This document shows positions 1 through 9,411 of a stretch of DNA of 64,000 nt, piece by piece. Origin of the DNA: MR-S7 sp000400995 (GTDB lineage Bacteria > Pseudomonadota > Gammaproteobacteria > Burkholderiales > Burkholderiaceae_C); NCBI RefSeq assembly GCF_045291395.1, contig NZ_CP152342.1, forward strand, positions 2,232,001-2,296,000, written 5' to 3'. Numbering within the stretch: position 1 is the first letter of the stretch; each line of letters opens with the position of its first letter. The notes under the pieces were generated by a model. That model was given only the letters and a program-made list of their open reading frames with translations. It ran no database searches and was not told the DNA's origin. A program made the position numbers and the translations under genes.

Positions 1-58
1 CCAGGCACTTGCGGCGGACTTCGTCTCTGCCGCCAGGAGCGCCATCGAAGAGCCGTGA
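1..58 (+). CDS. 3' end of a CDS cut by the window edge
   Basis: Read from base 2 the sequence is open and ends in TGA at 56-58, giving a C-terminus with the composition of an amphipathic helix (ending ARSAIEEP). It looks like the last 18 codons of a plus-strand gene that starts before the window. Too little remains to name a family. Confidence 0.3.
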   Translation, partial: QALAADFVSAARSAIEEP

Positions 59-122
59 GACCCTGCAGGCACATGTCCGGAAACGGCGAGTTTGCGCCGG
101 TGCGCGGCCTATCATGCGTTCC

Positions 123-1617
123 ATGCCCACCGACATTCCCGCCGACGATGACGACGCCCGCTACCTCGCTCTGAAGGCGCGCGACGCGCGCTTCGACGGG
201 CGTTTCTTCACGGGCGTGACCTCCACCGGCATCTACTGCCGCCCGGTCTGCGCCGTGCGCACGCCGCGGCGCGAGAACTGCCGCTTCTTCACGCTCGCCG
301 CGCAGGCCGAGAGCGCGGGCTTCCGGCCCTGCCTGCGCTGCCGGCCCGAGCTGGCGCCGCAAGCGCTGGCGTGGTCGGTGCAGGACGCCTCGGGCATCCT
401 CATGCGCCAGGCGCTGCGCCTGCTGGATGCGCCCGAGGCCTGGAGCACCGACGGCGGCGGCGCCCTGGTGGCGCAGTTGGCCCACCGCCTGGGCGTGAGC
501 GACCGGCACCTGCGCCGCATCTTCGAGGCGGCCCTGGGCGTGTCGCCGCTGCAATACCTGCAGACGCGCCGGCTGCTGGCGGCCAAGCAGCTGCTGACCG
601 ACACGCGCCTGCCCGTCACCCAGGTGGCGCTGGCCAGCGGCTTCGCCAGCGTGCGGCGCTTCAATGCTGCCTTCAGCACGCACTACGGGCTCAACCCCAC
701 GCAGTTGCGCCGCGAGGGCGGCGCGCACACGGGCGCGGCCCGCCCCGTGCACCTGGGGCTGCGCCCGCCGTACGACGCGGCGGCGCTGCTGGGCTTTCTG
801 GCCACGCGCCAGATCCACGGCATGGAAAGCGTGGACCCGCAGGGCCTGCGCCGCACGGTGCGGCTGGCCGTGGGCGGCGTGCAGTACACGGGCTGGATCG
901 ATGCCCGGTTCGACCCCAAAGATCAGCCCGGCCTCCGCGTGGCGCTCACCGCCAGCGACAGCCTGCTGCCCGCCCTGCCCCAGGTGATCGCCCGTGTGCG
1001 CGCCCTGCTGGACCTGGATGCCGACCCGGCCGCCATCAACGCCGTGCTGCACCCGGCCTTCCCCCTGGGCGACGGGCTGCGCGTGCCGGGCTGCTTCGAC
1101 GGGTTCGAGCTGGCCGTGCGCGCCGTGCTGGGCCAGCAGATCACGGTGGCCGCCGCGCGCGCTGGCGCAGCGGCTGCTGGAGCGCTTCGGCGAGCCCATC
1201 GCCACGCCCTGGCCCGGGCTGCGCCTGCTGTTCCCTATGCCCGCCACCCTGGCCGCCGCCGAGGGCGATGCGCTGGGGCAACTGGGCATCGTGCGCCAGC
1301 GGCAGGCGGCCATCATGGCGCTGGCGCGGGCCGTGCTGGACGGCCGCATCGCGCTGCACGCGGGCAGCGACGTGGAGGCCACCACGGCCGCGCTGCGCCA
1401 GCTCCCCGGCATCGGTGACTGGACGGCCCAGTACATCGCCATGCGCGCGCTGCGCTGGCCCGACGCCTTTCCCGCCGGCGACGTGGCGCTGCACAAGGCC
1501 CTGGGCGTGCGCGGCGCGCCGCAGCCCGCGCGCGCCGCGCTGGAGGCGGCGCAGGCCTGGCGCCCATGGCGCAGCTACGGCGTGATCCGGGCCTGGGCCG
1601 CGCTATCCAATCCGTAG
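123..1617 (+). pseudogene. Ada-AraC-AlkA fusion DNA glycosylase, frameshifted
   Basis: The product would combine an Ada-type zinc/methyl-acceptor domain, an AraC-type helix-turn-helix and an AlkA-type 3-methyladenine DNA glycosylase: an alkylation-damage sensor and repair enzyme. From ATG 123 the zinc cysteines are visible as YCRPVC (Cys39 aligning with E. coli Ada Cys38) and PCLRCRPE. Two HTH segments follow, then the AlkA half with the helix-hairpin-helix LPGIGDWTAQY and the catalytic Asp in PAGDVALHKAL. The reading frame breaks at about 1158-1163. The first frame runs well to GQQITVAAAR and the conserved sequence resumes one frame over as LAQRLLERFGEP, as if two bases coding part of an expected Thr were missing. 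ATG 114 is an alternative start. Followed by ogt on the same strand. The frameshift may be a sequence error; the domains themselves are certain. Confidence 0.85.
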
Positions 1618-1665
1618 CTGCTTGCGCTTGCCCCGCCTGCGCCAACGGCCGATTTCGCTTCTAAT
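1614..1665. repeat. Short dispersed hairpin repeat, copy 1 (degenerate)
   Basis: Begins at the alkA stop with GTAGCTGCTTGCGCTTG and ends in a TTTCGCTTCTAA tail, matching the left arm and the tail of the repeat seen at 17804, 54151 and 60596. The right arm has diverged. It lies between the alkA stop and the ogt start. Confidence 0.55.
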
Positions 1666-1677
1666 AGAGGTTCCACC

Positions 1678-2187
1678 ATGCACTTCCCTCCCGATACGGT
1701 GCAAGCCCGCACCCCCACCGTCCTGGGCGACGTCCGCCTGGCTGCCTGCGCCCAGGGCCTGGTGGGGCTGTGGTTCGACGGCCAGCGCCACCTGCCGGCG
1801 CAACTCGACGGCCCCCATGCCTGGCCCGAAGACGCCACGCACCCCGTGCTGCGCGCCGCCGCGCAGCAGGTGCGCGAGTACCTGCAGGGCACGCGCACCC
1901 GGTTCGACCTGCCGCTGTGCCTGGCGGGCGGCACGCCCTTCCAGCAAGCCGTATGGCAGGCGCTGCTGGCCATCCCGCGCGGCGGCAGCACCACCTACGG
2001 CGCGCTGGCCCGCCAGCTCGGCAACCCGGCCGCGGTGCGCGCCGTGGGGGCCGCCGTGGGGCGCAACCCCATCAGCGTGGCCGTGCCCTGCCACCGGGTG
2101 CTGGGCGGCGGCGGCGCGCTCACCGGCTATGCCGGCGGCCTGCCGCGCAAGACGGCGCTGCTGCAACTGGAAGGCGTGTTGAAGTGA
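1678..2187 (+). CDS. ogt: Methylated-DNA--protein-cysteine methyltransferase (Ogt)
   Basis: Suicide repair protein that transfers the alkyl group from O6-alkylguanine (or O4-alkylthymine) in DNA to its own cysteine. The 169-residue product has the usual length and the active-site motif AVPCHRVLGG with the acceptor Cys at 138. Before it lies the winged-helix DNA-binding part (TTYGALARQLGNPAAVRAVG) and after it the GYAGGLPRK segment. An AGAGG-type ribosome site precedes ATG 1678. It sits directly downstream of the Ada/AlkA fusion, making a two-gene alkylation-repair locus; in many bacteria such pairs are co-induced by Ada, but no Ada box could be recognised here. Confidence 0.95.
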   Translation: MHFPPDTVQARTPTVLGDVRLAACAQGLVGLWFDGQRHLPAQLDGPHAWPEDATHPVLRAAAQQVREYLQGTRTRFDLPLCLAGGTPFQQAVWQALLAIPRGGSTTYGALARQLGNPAAVRAVGAAVGRNPISVAVPCHRVLGGGGALTGYAGGLPRKTALLQLEGVLK

Positions 2188-2188
2188 A

Positions 2189-2330
2189 ACACCCCCCTGT
2201 GCGGCTACGCCGCTTCCCCCGCTCTCGCATTGCTGCGCAATGCGGGCAGGGGGACGCCGCCCGTGCGGCGGGGCGGTGCGGCCGGCTCAGGCCCTTGCAC
2301 GGCGGCCCTGGCCTGGCGCGCGCCCGTTTC
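2189..2330. repeat. GC-rich intergenic repeat of a second type
   Basis: This gap holds an inverted arrangement: CCCCCTGTGCGGCTACGCC ... CAGGGGGACGCCGCCC, with an inner hairpin CGCATTGCTGCGCAATGCG. Similar GC-rich blocks occur between genes in Comamonadaceae, and a related one is seen at 31180-31257. No gene is apparent. Family assignment is from memory of such genomes. Confidence 0.45.
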
Positions 2331-2369
2331 CTGCGCCGCAGGCCGCGCAACGCACAGCGAAAAACTGAT

Positions 2370-3278
2370 ATGACCGCTTCCACCTGCGCCCGCCCCGCCC
2401 CCTGGGTAGGCGAATTCGTCCTGCTCGCCGCTCTCTGGGGCGCCTCGTTCCTGTTCATGCGCCTGGGCGCGTCCGAGTTCGGCCCGTTGCCCATGGCCGG
2501 TCTGCGGGTGACCCTGGCCACGCTGTTCCTCTGGCCCATCCTGCTGCAGCGCGGCGAATGGCCCGCGCTGCGGCGCCACTGGCGGCCGGTGCTGCTGGCC
2601 GGGGTGATCAACTCGGCCATTCCCTTCGCGCTGTTCGCCTGGGCCGTGATGCACATCGCCACCGGGCTCACCTCCATCCTCAACGCCACGGTGCCGCTGT
2701 TCGGCGCGCTGGTGGCCTGGGTGTGGCTGGGCGACCGCATCAACCGCCTGCGCTGGCTCGGGCTGGCGCTGGGCTTCGTCGGCGTGGCGCTGCTGGCCTG
2801 GCGCGCGCCGGCGGGCACGGGCTTCAGGACCAGCCATGCCGGCTGGGCCATCGCCGCATGCCTGCTGGCCTCCACCTGCTATGCCGTGGCGGCCAGCTAC
2901 GCACGGCGCTACCTCACGGGCATTCCGCCGCTGGCGACGGCCACGGGCAGCCAGCTCGGCGCGGCGCTCGGGCTGGCGCTGCCCACGCTGCTGTACTGGC
3001 CCGCCCAGATGCCGGGGCCGCGCGCCTGGGCCGCCGTCGGCGCCATCGCCGTGCTGTGCACGGGCATCGCCTACATCCTGTACTTCCGCCTCATCGCCCG
3101 CGCGGGCCCGAGCCGGGCGCTGGCCGTGACCTTCCTGGCGCCGGTCTTCGCGGTGTTCTACGGCGCGGTGTTCCTGGGAGAGGCCGTGACGCCGTGGATG
3201 CTGGGCTGCGGCGCGGTGATCGTCTGCGGCACCATGCTCTCCACCGGCTTGGTGGGACCGCGCCCCCGCGCCGGCTGA
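2370..3278 (+). CDS. EamA/DMT-family membrane transporter
   Basis: A 302-residue integral membrane protein of the drug/metabolite transporter superfamily. Two EamA repeats are visible, each of about five hydrophobic helices. The first starts at WVGEFVLLAALWGASFLFMR, and the second at SHAGWAIAACLLASTCYAVA. The conserved ends of the repeats are also present (SILNATVPLFGALVAWVWLGD and AVTFLAPVFAVFYGAVFLGE). ATG 2370 was chosen because homology begins there, although the frame is open further upstream through a GC-rich repeat. The substrate cannot be told; members export amino acids, nucleosides or drugs. It stands alone between ogt and a signalling gene. Confidence 0.85.
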   Translation: MTASTCARPAPWVGEFVLLAALWGASFLFMRLGASEFGPLPMAGLRVTLATLFLWPILLQRGEWPALRRHWRPVLLAGVINSAIPFALFAWAVMHIATGLTSILNATVPLFGALVAWVWLGDRINRLRWLGLALGFVGVALLAWRAPAGTGFRTSHAGWAIAACLLASTCYAVAASYARRYLTGIPPLATATGSQLGAALGLALPTLLYWPAQMPGPRAWAAVGAIAVLCTGIAYILYFRLIARAGPSRALAVTFLAPVFAVFYGAVFLGEAVTPWMLGCGAVIVCGTMLSTGLVGPRPRAG

Positions 3279-3453
3279 CCACGGAGCGCCAAACCAACAC
3301 CCAGGGTATGCCGCCACCGGAGACCCGCCCGGAGCGAAATACACTCTGACACATGTCGAGTTTCGCCGCCCCCGTGCCGTCGCCTTCCATGCCACCGGCG
3401 GTAGCGCTTTTCCCGCCCTCCACAGGCCGAACCGGCACGCCGGGCATCGCCGC

Positions 3454-6400
3454 ATGACGGACGAGGTGCTCGTCACCGGGCTGGTGCACCTGGCTCTGAT
3501 CGCCGCCCTGGCCGCGCTGCCGCAGCAGGTGCTGCTGGCGCCGACGCGCCTGCAGCGCGGTGCGATGGGCCTGGCCTGCGGCCTGGCCTCGGTGCTGGTG
3601 GCGCTGCAGGGCCTGCCCGCCTATGCCGAGGGCGTGCGGCACATGCATCCCACGCTGGTGGCCTCGGCGGCGTTCCTGCTCGGCCCCTGCGCCGGGGTGC
3701 TGGCGGCGGCCGCCTCGCTGGGCAGCCAGTGGCTGGCGGACACGCCCGACTGGTCCACCGGCCTGGGCCTGGCCTGCGCCACCACGGCGCTGGGCCTGGC
3801 TTGGCGGCTCGCGCGCCAGCGCGGGCACCTGGCGGTGTGGGCGGCGGTGGCCGGCCTGGCCTTCACGCTGCCTCCGGCGCTGCTGCCGTGGGTCAACGCC
3901 GACCCCGGCCTGGCGGCCTCGCTGGGCGACATGCTGCTGCACGCCACGCCTTGGCGCTACGTGATGGGCACCATCGTGCTGTGCGGCGGCGCCGAGCTGC
4001 TGCGCAGCCGCGCGCAGTCGCTGCGCACGCTGCGCCAGCGCGAGGAAGACCTGCTGCGCGCCATCCGCGCCTCCGGCGGCGGGCGCTGGGAGTGGGACAT
4101 CCGCCGGCGCCAGTTCTCGTATTACGGGCGCTTCTACCGCACCTTCGGCATGGAAGGCTGCCCGGACGACAGCGAACTCTCGCCCCCCTACACGGTGAGC
4201 GACCTGGACGCCGGCCGCCGCTGGCACGAGCGCTGCCACCCCGACGACCGCGCCCGGCTGCGGCCCTACCTGCGCCGCGTGCTGGACGGGCACGAGGAGA
4301 TGCACCACGCGGAATTCCGCCTGCGCGACGAGCAGGGCCGCTGGCGCTGGCTGATCTCCCGCGGGCGCGCCGTGAAACGCGATGCCCAGGGCCGCGTGCT
4401 GCTGCTCGCGGGCATGGACCTGGACGTCACCGAGCACTACGAGATGCGCGAGGCCATGCGCGCCTCCGAAGCGAAGTACACGACCGTGTACCAGACGCTG
4501 CCCGATGCCGCCGGCATCACCCGCCTGAGCGACGGCGCCTACCTGGACATCAACCCCGCCTTCGAGCGCCTGCTCGGCCGCACCCGCGCCGAGACGCTGG
4601 GCCGCACCTCGCTGGAGCTGGGCGTCTGGCCGCATGCGGGCGAGCGCGACCGCCTGCTTGAGGCCCTGCGCAAGCAGGGCGAGGTGCGCGGCCTGCCGAT
4701 GACGGCGCAGCGCGGCGGCGAGGACATTCCCGGCCTCATGTCTGCCCGCACCGCGCGCATCGCCGAGGAAGACTGCCTGGTCTTCGTCTTCCACGACATG
4801 ACGCAGGAGCAGCGCGTGCGCGACGAACTGCTGGCGGCCAACAGCCTGCTGCGCCAGGCCGGCCGCATGGCGCGCCTGGGCGTGTGGGAGGAGATGCCGG
4901 GGCTGGGCATCACCTACTGGTCGGACGTGTGCTTCGACATCCACGGGCTCTCGCCCGGCCACCCGCTGCCGCGCGACTACCTGCACGAGTTCGTCACGCC
5001 CGCTTGGCGCGAAGCCATGGGCGCCGCCATGCGCCGCTGCCTGCGGGACCATGCGGTGTGGAACCTGGAAATCGAGATTCTGCGCACCGACGGGCGCCCG
5101 ATCTGGGTGCGCGTGCACGGCGAGCCCGTGGTGGAGGCGGGCCGCGTGGTGCGCATCCGCGGCATCCTGCAGGACATCGACGAGTGGCGCCGCGCCCTGG
5201 AGCGGCTGCGCTCCTCCGAGGAGCGGCTGGCGCTCATCTTCAAGGTCATGCCCTACCCGCTGGGCTTTTCCCGGCGCGAGGACGGCGTCTACCTCGACGT
5301 CAACCCCGCGTGGGAGCAGGCCCTGGGCTTCACGCGCGACGAGGCGCTGGGCAACACCGTCGTGGGGCTGGGCATCTACGAGGCCCAGGCGCGCGCCAAG
5401 CTGCTGGAAGCCGCCGTGCGGCAGGGCCAGCTCGTGAGCTACGAGGTGGACCTGACCACGCGCAGCGGCGAGAAGCGCACCGTGCTGCAGTCCATGAGCC
5501 CGGTCGACGTGAACGGCGAGGCCTGCTGGCTGTTCGCGCTGCACGACATCACCGAGCGCAAACAGGCCGAGCAGCGCGTGCGCGAGCGCGAGGAGCTGCT
5601 GTCGCTCACCATCGCCGCCGCGGCGCTGGGCCTGTGGGACTGGGACCTGCACGGCGGTGGGATCACGGGCGACGCGCGCTGGCGCGCCATGAACGGCCTG
5701 CCCGAGCCCGTGCACGGCACCTCCCCGCCCGTGCCCTGGACCTCGGGCATCGCTCCCGAGGACATCGACGCCGTCACCCAGGCGCTGCAGCGCCACATCG
5801 CGCAGCAGGCCGCGCCTTTCGACGTCACCTGCCGCATCCTGCTGCCCCAGGGAGGCAACCGCTGGATCCGCAGCCTGGGCAAGATCGTGGCGCACGATGC
5901 CAACGGCCGGCCCGCGCGCATGGTGGGCATGTCCATCGACGTGACCAGCGAGCGCACGCAGGAGCAGCAGCTCGAGCGCATGGCCCACTACGACGCGCTC
6001 ACCGGCCTGCCCAACCGCGTGCTGCTGGAGCGCCGCCTGCGCGAGGCCATGGAGCAGTGCCACCCGCGCGGCCAGCAGCTCGGCGTGGCCTATCTCGACC
6101 TGGACGGCTTCAAGCCCGTCAACGACCGGCTGGGCCACGCGGCGGGCGACCGGCTGCTGGTGATCGTGGCCGAGCGGCTCAAGCGCTCCCTGCGCTCCTG
6201 CGACTGCGTGGCCCGCCTGGGCGGGGACGAGTTCGTGATCCTGCTGCCCGGCCTGGCCTCGCCCGCCGAATGCGAGCAGCACCTGCGCATGGTGATGGAC
6301 GGCGTGTCCGCGCCCTACACCCTGGACGCCGAGCGCGTGCTCATCACGGCCAGCATCGGCTACACGGTCTACCCCGAGGATGGCGCCGACACCGACACCC

Positions 6401-7296
6401 TGCTGCGCCACGCCGACCAGGCCATGTACGCCGCGAAGCAGGCCGGCCGCAACCGCTTCCACGCCTTCGACGCCGTGCAGGAGCGCGCCCTGCAGGCCCA
6501 GCGCGAGCAGAGCGCCCAGTTCGCCGCCGCGCTGGAGCGCGGCGAGCTGCGGCTGTACCTGCAGCCCAAGGTGGACATGCGGCGCGGCACGGTGGTCGGC
6601 GCCGAGGCCCTGGCGCGCTGGCACCACCCCGAGCGCGGCGTGCTCGCGCCGGCGCAGTTCCTGCACCTCATCGAAGGCCATGCGGAGCTGCAGGCCCTGT
6701 TCGGCGAATGGGTGGTGGACACGGCGCTGGCCATCGTGGCCGGCCTCATGGGCCAGGGCCTGGCCGTGCCCGTGAGCATCAACATCACGCCCGAGCACCT
6801 GCGCCGCAGCGGCTTCGCCGACTGGATGGCCTCGCGCCTGGCGCTGCGGCCCGGCGTGCCTGCCTACCTGCTGAACATGGAGCTCACCGAAAGCGCGGCG
6901 CTCTACGACATGGACCACGTGGCCTACGAGCTCACGCGCCTGCGCGCGCTGGGCATGAGCATCTCGTTCGACGATTTCGGCACCGGCTATTCATCGCTGG
7001 CCTACCTGCGCCGCCTGCCGATGGACCACCTCAAGCTCGACCGCAGCTTCGTGGCCGGCATGACCACCGACCCGGGCGACCGGGCCATCGTGCAGGGGGT
7101 GATCGGCCTGGCGCGCTCCTTCGGCTACCAGATCGTGGCCGAGGGGGTGGAGACCGTGGAGCAGGGGCAAATGCTGCTGCAGATGGGCTGCACGCTGGCG
7201 CAGGGCTACTGCATCGCGCGGCCCATGCCGGCCGAGGAATTCGCCGCCTGGGCGGCCGCGTGGCACGCGCCCAGGGCCTGGCGGGAATATGCATGA
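3454..7296 (+). CDS. Membrane multi-PAS diguanylate cyclase/phosphodiesterase (GGDEF-EAL)
   Basis: A 1280-residue sensor that should make and/or degrade cyclic di-GMP at the inner membrane. The N-terminal ~190 residues hold about five or six hydrophobic helices resembling the 5TM-LYT type of input domain. About five PAS/PAC units follow between residues 200 and 825 (PAC-like ends such as LLLAGMDLDVTEHYE, VFVFHDMTQEQ, LFALHDITERKQAEQ, MVGMSIDVTSERTQE). The GGDEF domain has its signature at residues 923-927 (RLGGDEFVIL). The EAL domain has EAL at 1051-1053 (GAEALARWHHP), plus the FDDFGTGYSSLAYL and AEGVE motifs. Both catalytic signatures are intact, so either activity is possible. ATG 3454 gives the membrane domain. 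It ends inside a hairpin repeat opposite prpE. Confidence 0.93.
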   Translation: MTDEVLVTGLVHLALIAALAALPQQVLLAPTRLQRGAMGLACGLASVLVALQGLPAYAEGVRHMHPTLVASAAFLLGPCAGVLAAAASLGSQWLADTPDWSTGLGLACATTALGLAWRLARQRGHLAVWAAVAGLAFTLPPALLPWVNADPGLAASLGDMLLHATPWRYVMGTIVLCGGAELLRSRAQSLRTLRQREEDLLRAIRASGGGRWEWDIRRRQFSYYGRFYRTFGMEGCPDDSELSPPYTVSDLDAGRRWHERCHPDDRARLRPYLRRVLDGHEEMHHAEFRLRDEQGRWRWLISRGRAVKRDAQGRVLLLAGMDLDVTEHYEMREAMRASEAKYTTVYQTLPDAAGITRLSDGAYLDINPAFERLLGRTRAETLGRTSLELGVWPHAGERDRLLEALRKQGEVRGLPMTAQRGGEDIPGLMSARTARIAEEDCLVFVFHDMTQEQRVRDELLAANSLLRQAGRMARLGVWEEMPGLGITYWSDVCFDIHGLSPGHPLPRDYLHEFVTPAWREAMGAAMRRCLRDHAVWNLEIEILRTDGRPIWVRVHGEPVVEAGRVVRIRGILQDIDEWRRALERLRSSEERLALIFKVMPYPLGFSRREDGVYLDVNPAWEQALGFTRDEALGNTVVGLGIYEAQARAKLLEAAVRQGQLVSYEVDLTTRSGEKRTVLQSMSPVDVNGEACWLFALHDITERKQAEQRVREREELLSLTIAAAALGLWDWDLHGGGITGDARWRAMNGLPEPVHGTSPPVPWTSGIAPEDIDAVTQALQRHIAQQAAPFDVTCRILLPQGGNRWIRSLGKIVAHDANGRPARMVGMSIDVTSERTQEQQLERMAHYDALTGLPNRVLLERRLREAMEQCHPRGQQLGVAYLDLDGFKPVNDRLGHAAGDRLLVIVAERLKRSLRSCDCVARLGGDEFVILLPGLASPAECEQHLRMVMDGVSAPYTLDAERVLITASIGYTVYPEDGADTDTLLRHADQAMYAAKQAGRNRFHAFDAVQERALQAQREQSAQFAAALERGELRLYLQPKVDMRRGTVVGAEALARWHHPERGVLAPAQFLHLIEGHAELQALFGEWVVDTALAIVAGLMGQGLAVPVSINITPEHLRRSGFADWMASRLALRPGVPAYLLNMELTESAALYDMDHVAYELTRLRALGMSISFDDFGTGYSSLAYLRRLPMDHLKLDRSFVAGMTTDPGDRAIVQGVIGLARSFGYQIVAEGVETVEQGQMLLQMGCTLAQGYCIARPMPAEEFAAWAAAWHAPRAWREYA

Positions 7297-7343
7297 AAAC
7301 AGCCTCCAGCGCTTGTGCAGCAAGCGCGAGATGCTATTGAAAC
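7295..7343. repeat. Short dispersed hairpin repeat, copy 2
   Basis: Contains CTCCAGCGCTTGTGCAGCA followed by AGCGCGAGATGCTATTGAA: the core hairpin GCGCTTG-N5-CAAGCGC plus the CTATTGAAA tail. It overlaps the stop of the GGDEF-EAL gene and lies between two convergent genes, where it may terminate transcripts from both sides. Confidence 0.7.
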
Positions 7344-7352
7344 GGCAGCAGA

Positions 7353-9248
7353 TCAGCCGACCAGTTCCTTGATCTGCTGCAGCGCCGCCGGGTCTTCCAT
7401 GGTGGTCAGGTCGCCCGGGTCGCGCCGCTCGGCCACGGCCTGCAGCGCGCGGCGCAGCAGCTTGCCGCTGCGCGTCTTGGGCAGCGCGGTGACGAACAGC
7501 ACGCGCGCCGGCCGGGCCACGGCGCCGAGCTGGCCGTCCACCTGCTTCATCACCTCGCCCTCGAACTGCAGGCGCGCCGCATCGTCCACCAGGCCCGATG
7601 CATCGCGCGGCACGGCGAAGGCCATGGCCACCTGGCCCTTGAGCTGGTCGGCCACCCCCACCACCGCCACCTCGGCGATGTTCGGGTGGCCGGAGATGCA
7701 CTCCTCGATCTCGCGCGTGCCCAGGCGGTGGCCCGCGACGTTGATCACGTCGTCGGTGCGGCCCAGGATGAAGTAGTAGCCGCCCTCGTCGCGGATGCCC
7801 CAGTCGAAGGTGCTGTAGACCAGCCGGCCGGGAATGCTCTTCCAGTAGGTGTCCACGAAACGCTCGTCGTTGCGCCACACGGTCTGCAGGCAGCCGGGCG
7901 GCAGCGGCCCCTCAATGGCGACCACGCCCTTCTGGTTGGGCTCGGTGAGCTCCTCGCCCGTGGACTCGTCGATGAGCTTGACGTTGTAGCCGTAGACGGC
8001 CTTGCCGGGGCTGCCGAAGCGCGAGGGCTGCTGCTCCACCCCGTTGCACAGCGTGAGGATGGGCCAGCCCGTCTCGGTCTGCCAGTAGTTGTCGATGATG
8101 GGCACGCCCAGGGCTCCGCTGATCCACGTGGCCGTGGGCTCGTCCAGCGGCTCGCCGGCCAGCCACAAGGCCTTGAGGCTGGAGAGGTCGTGCTTCTTCA
8201 GGTACCCGGGGTCCTGCTTCTTGAGCACGCGCACCGCCGTGGGCGCCGAGAACATGTGCGTGACCTGGTACTTCTCGACGATGCTCCACCAGATGCCCGC
8301 GTCGGGCCGGATCGGCAGGCCCTCGTAGAGGATGGTGGTCATGCCCGCGATCAGCGGGGCGTAGATGATGTAGCTGTGGCCCACCACCCAGCCGATGTCG
8401 CTGGTGCAGAAATACGTGTCGCCCGCGTCGGCCTGGAAGATGTGGCGCATGCTCGAGGCCAGCGCCACGGTGTAGCCGCCCGTGTCGCGCTGCACGCCCT
8501 TGGGCTTGCCGGTGGTGCCGCTGGTGTAGAGCGTGTAGCTCGGATGGGTGGACTCCACCCAGGCGCAGGGCACCTGCGCATCCATGTGCCGCGCCCGCAG
8601 GGCCGCCCAGTCGTGGTCGCGCCCAGCGCGCATGGCGGCGGGGGCCAGGCCCCGGTCCACCAGCAGCACGGCGGCGGGCTTGTGGGCCGACAGCTCGATC
8701 GCCTCGTCCAGCAGCGGCTTGTAGGGCACCACCTTGCCGCCGCGCGAGCCCGCGTCGGCGCTCACGATCACCGTGGGTTCGGCATCCTCGATGCGCGAGG
8801 CGAGCGACGACGAGGCGAACCCGCCGAACACCACCGAGTGGATCGCGCCGATGCGCACGCACGCCAGCATGGCGAAGGCCGCCTCGGCGATCATGGGCAT
8901 GTAGATCAGCACGCGGTCGCCCTGCTTCACGCCCAGCGCCTGCAACACCGCCGCCATGCGCTGCACCTCGGCGTGCAGTTCGCCATAGGTGTAGGCGCGC
9001 TCGGTGTTCGTCTCGGTGGAGATGGCCACCAGCGCGTTCTGCCCGGCGCGCGCGGCCAGGTGGCGGTCCACCGCGTTGTGGCACAGGTTGGTGGTGCCGC
9101 CCACGAACCACCTGGCGAACGGCGGGTTGCTCCAGTCGCAGATCTGCGCGGGCGGGGCCTGCCAGTCGATCAGGCGGGCCTGCTCGGCCCAGAAACCGTC
9201 GCGGTCCTCGATGGAGCGGCGGTGGAAATCGGCGTACTGCGTGCTCAT
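7353..9248 (-). CDS. prpE: Propionate--CoA ligase (PrpE-type AMP-forming acyl-CoA synthetase)
   Basis: Activates propionate (and to some extent acetate) to its CoA thioester with ATP, giving AMP and pyrophosphate. The 631-residue product has the ACAS N-terminal domain (YADFHRRSIEDRDGFWAEQA), the adenylation P-loop TLYTSGTTGKPKGVQRDTGG, WWSIVEKYQVTHMFSAPTAV, the YWQTETGWPI core motif, GRTDDVINVAGHRLGTREIE and the C-terminal catalytic lysine region KTRSGKLLRR. The tract TSDIGWVVGHSYI is typical of PrpE rather than Acs. ATG at 9248 matches the family start. No prpBCD genes are near, so it works as a stand-alone synthetase here. It converges with the GGDEF-EAL gene. Confidence 0.92.
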   Translation of the reverse strand: MSTQYADFHRRSIEDRDGFWAEQARLIDWQAPPAQICDWSNPPFARWFVGGTTNLCHNAVDRHLAARAGQNALVAISTETNTERAYTYGELHAEVQRMAAVLQALGVKQGDRVLIYMPMIAEAAFAMLACVRIGAIHSVVFGGFASSSLASRIEDAEPTVIVSADAGSRGGKVVPYKPLLDEAIELSAHKPAAVLLVDRGLAPAAMRAGRDHDWAALRARHMDAQVPCAWVESTHPSYTLYTSGTTGKPKGVQRDTGGYTVALASSMRHIFQADAGDTYFCTSDIGWVVGHSYIIYAPLIAGMTTILYEGLPIRPDAGIWWSIVEKYQVTHMFSAPTAVRVLKKQDPGYLKKHDLSSLKALWLAGEPLDEPTATWISGALGVPIIDNYWQTETGWPILTLCNGVEQQPSRFGSPGKAVYGYNVKLIDESTGEELTEPNQKGVVAIEGPLPPGCLQTVWRNDERFVDTYWKSIPGRLVYSTFDWGIRDEGGYYFILGRTDDVINVAGHRLGTREIEECISGHPNIAEVAVVGVADQLKGQVAMAFAVPRDASGLVDDAARLQFEGEVMKQVDGQLGAVARPARVLFVTALPKTRSGKLLRRALQAVAERRDPGDLTTMEDPAALQQIKELVG

Positions 9249-9411
9249 GGCGGGGTGTCTCCTGGGCGTTCTGGCTCGGCCTGCGGCATGGTGGCAGGTC
9301 CGCTATCCATAATTATTCATGAAGGGCTTGCGGCAACCTGACGCGCGCCCGGCAGCGTGGATCTTCTCTCCTACAATGATTTTTCGCCCTCCCCCTACCG
9401 GATCCACCACC

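Noticed and set aside
3091..6918. 1275-codon open frame on the minus strand
   Set aside because: It lies opposite the GGDEF-EAL gene; its translation is His/Arg/Ala-rich with no recognisable domain, a common artefact of GC-rich genes.
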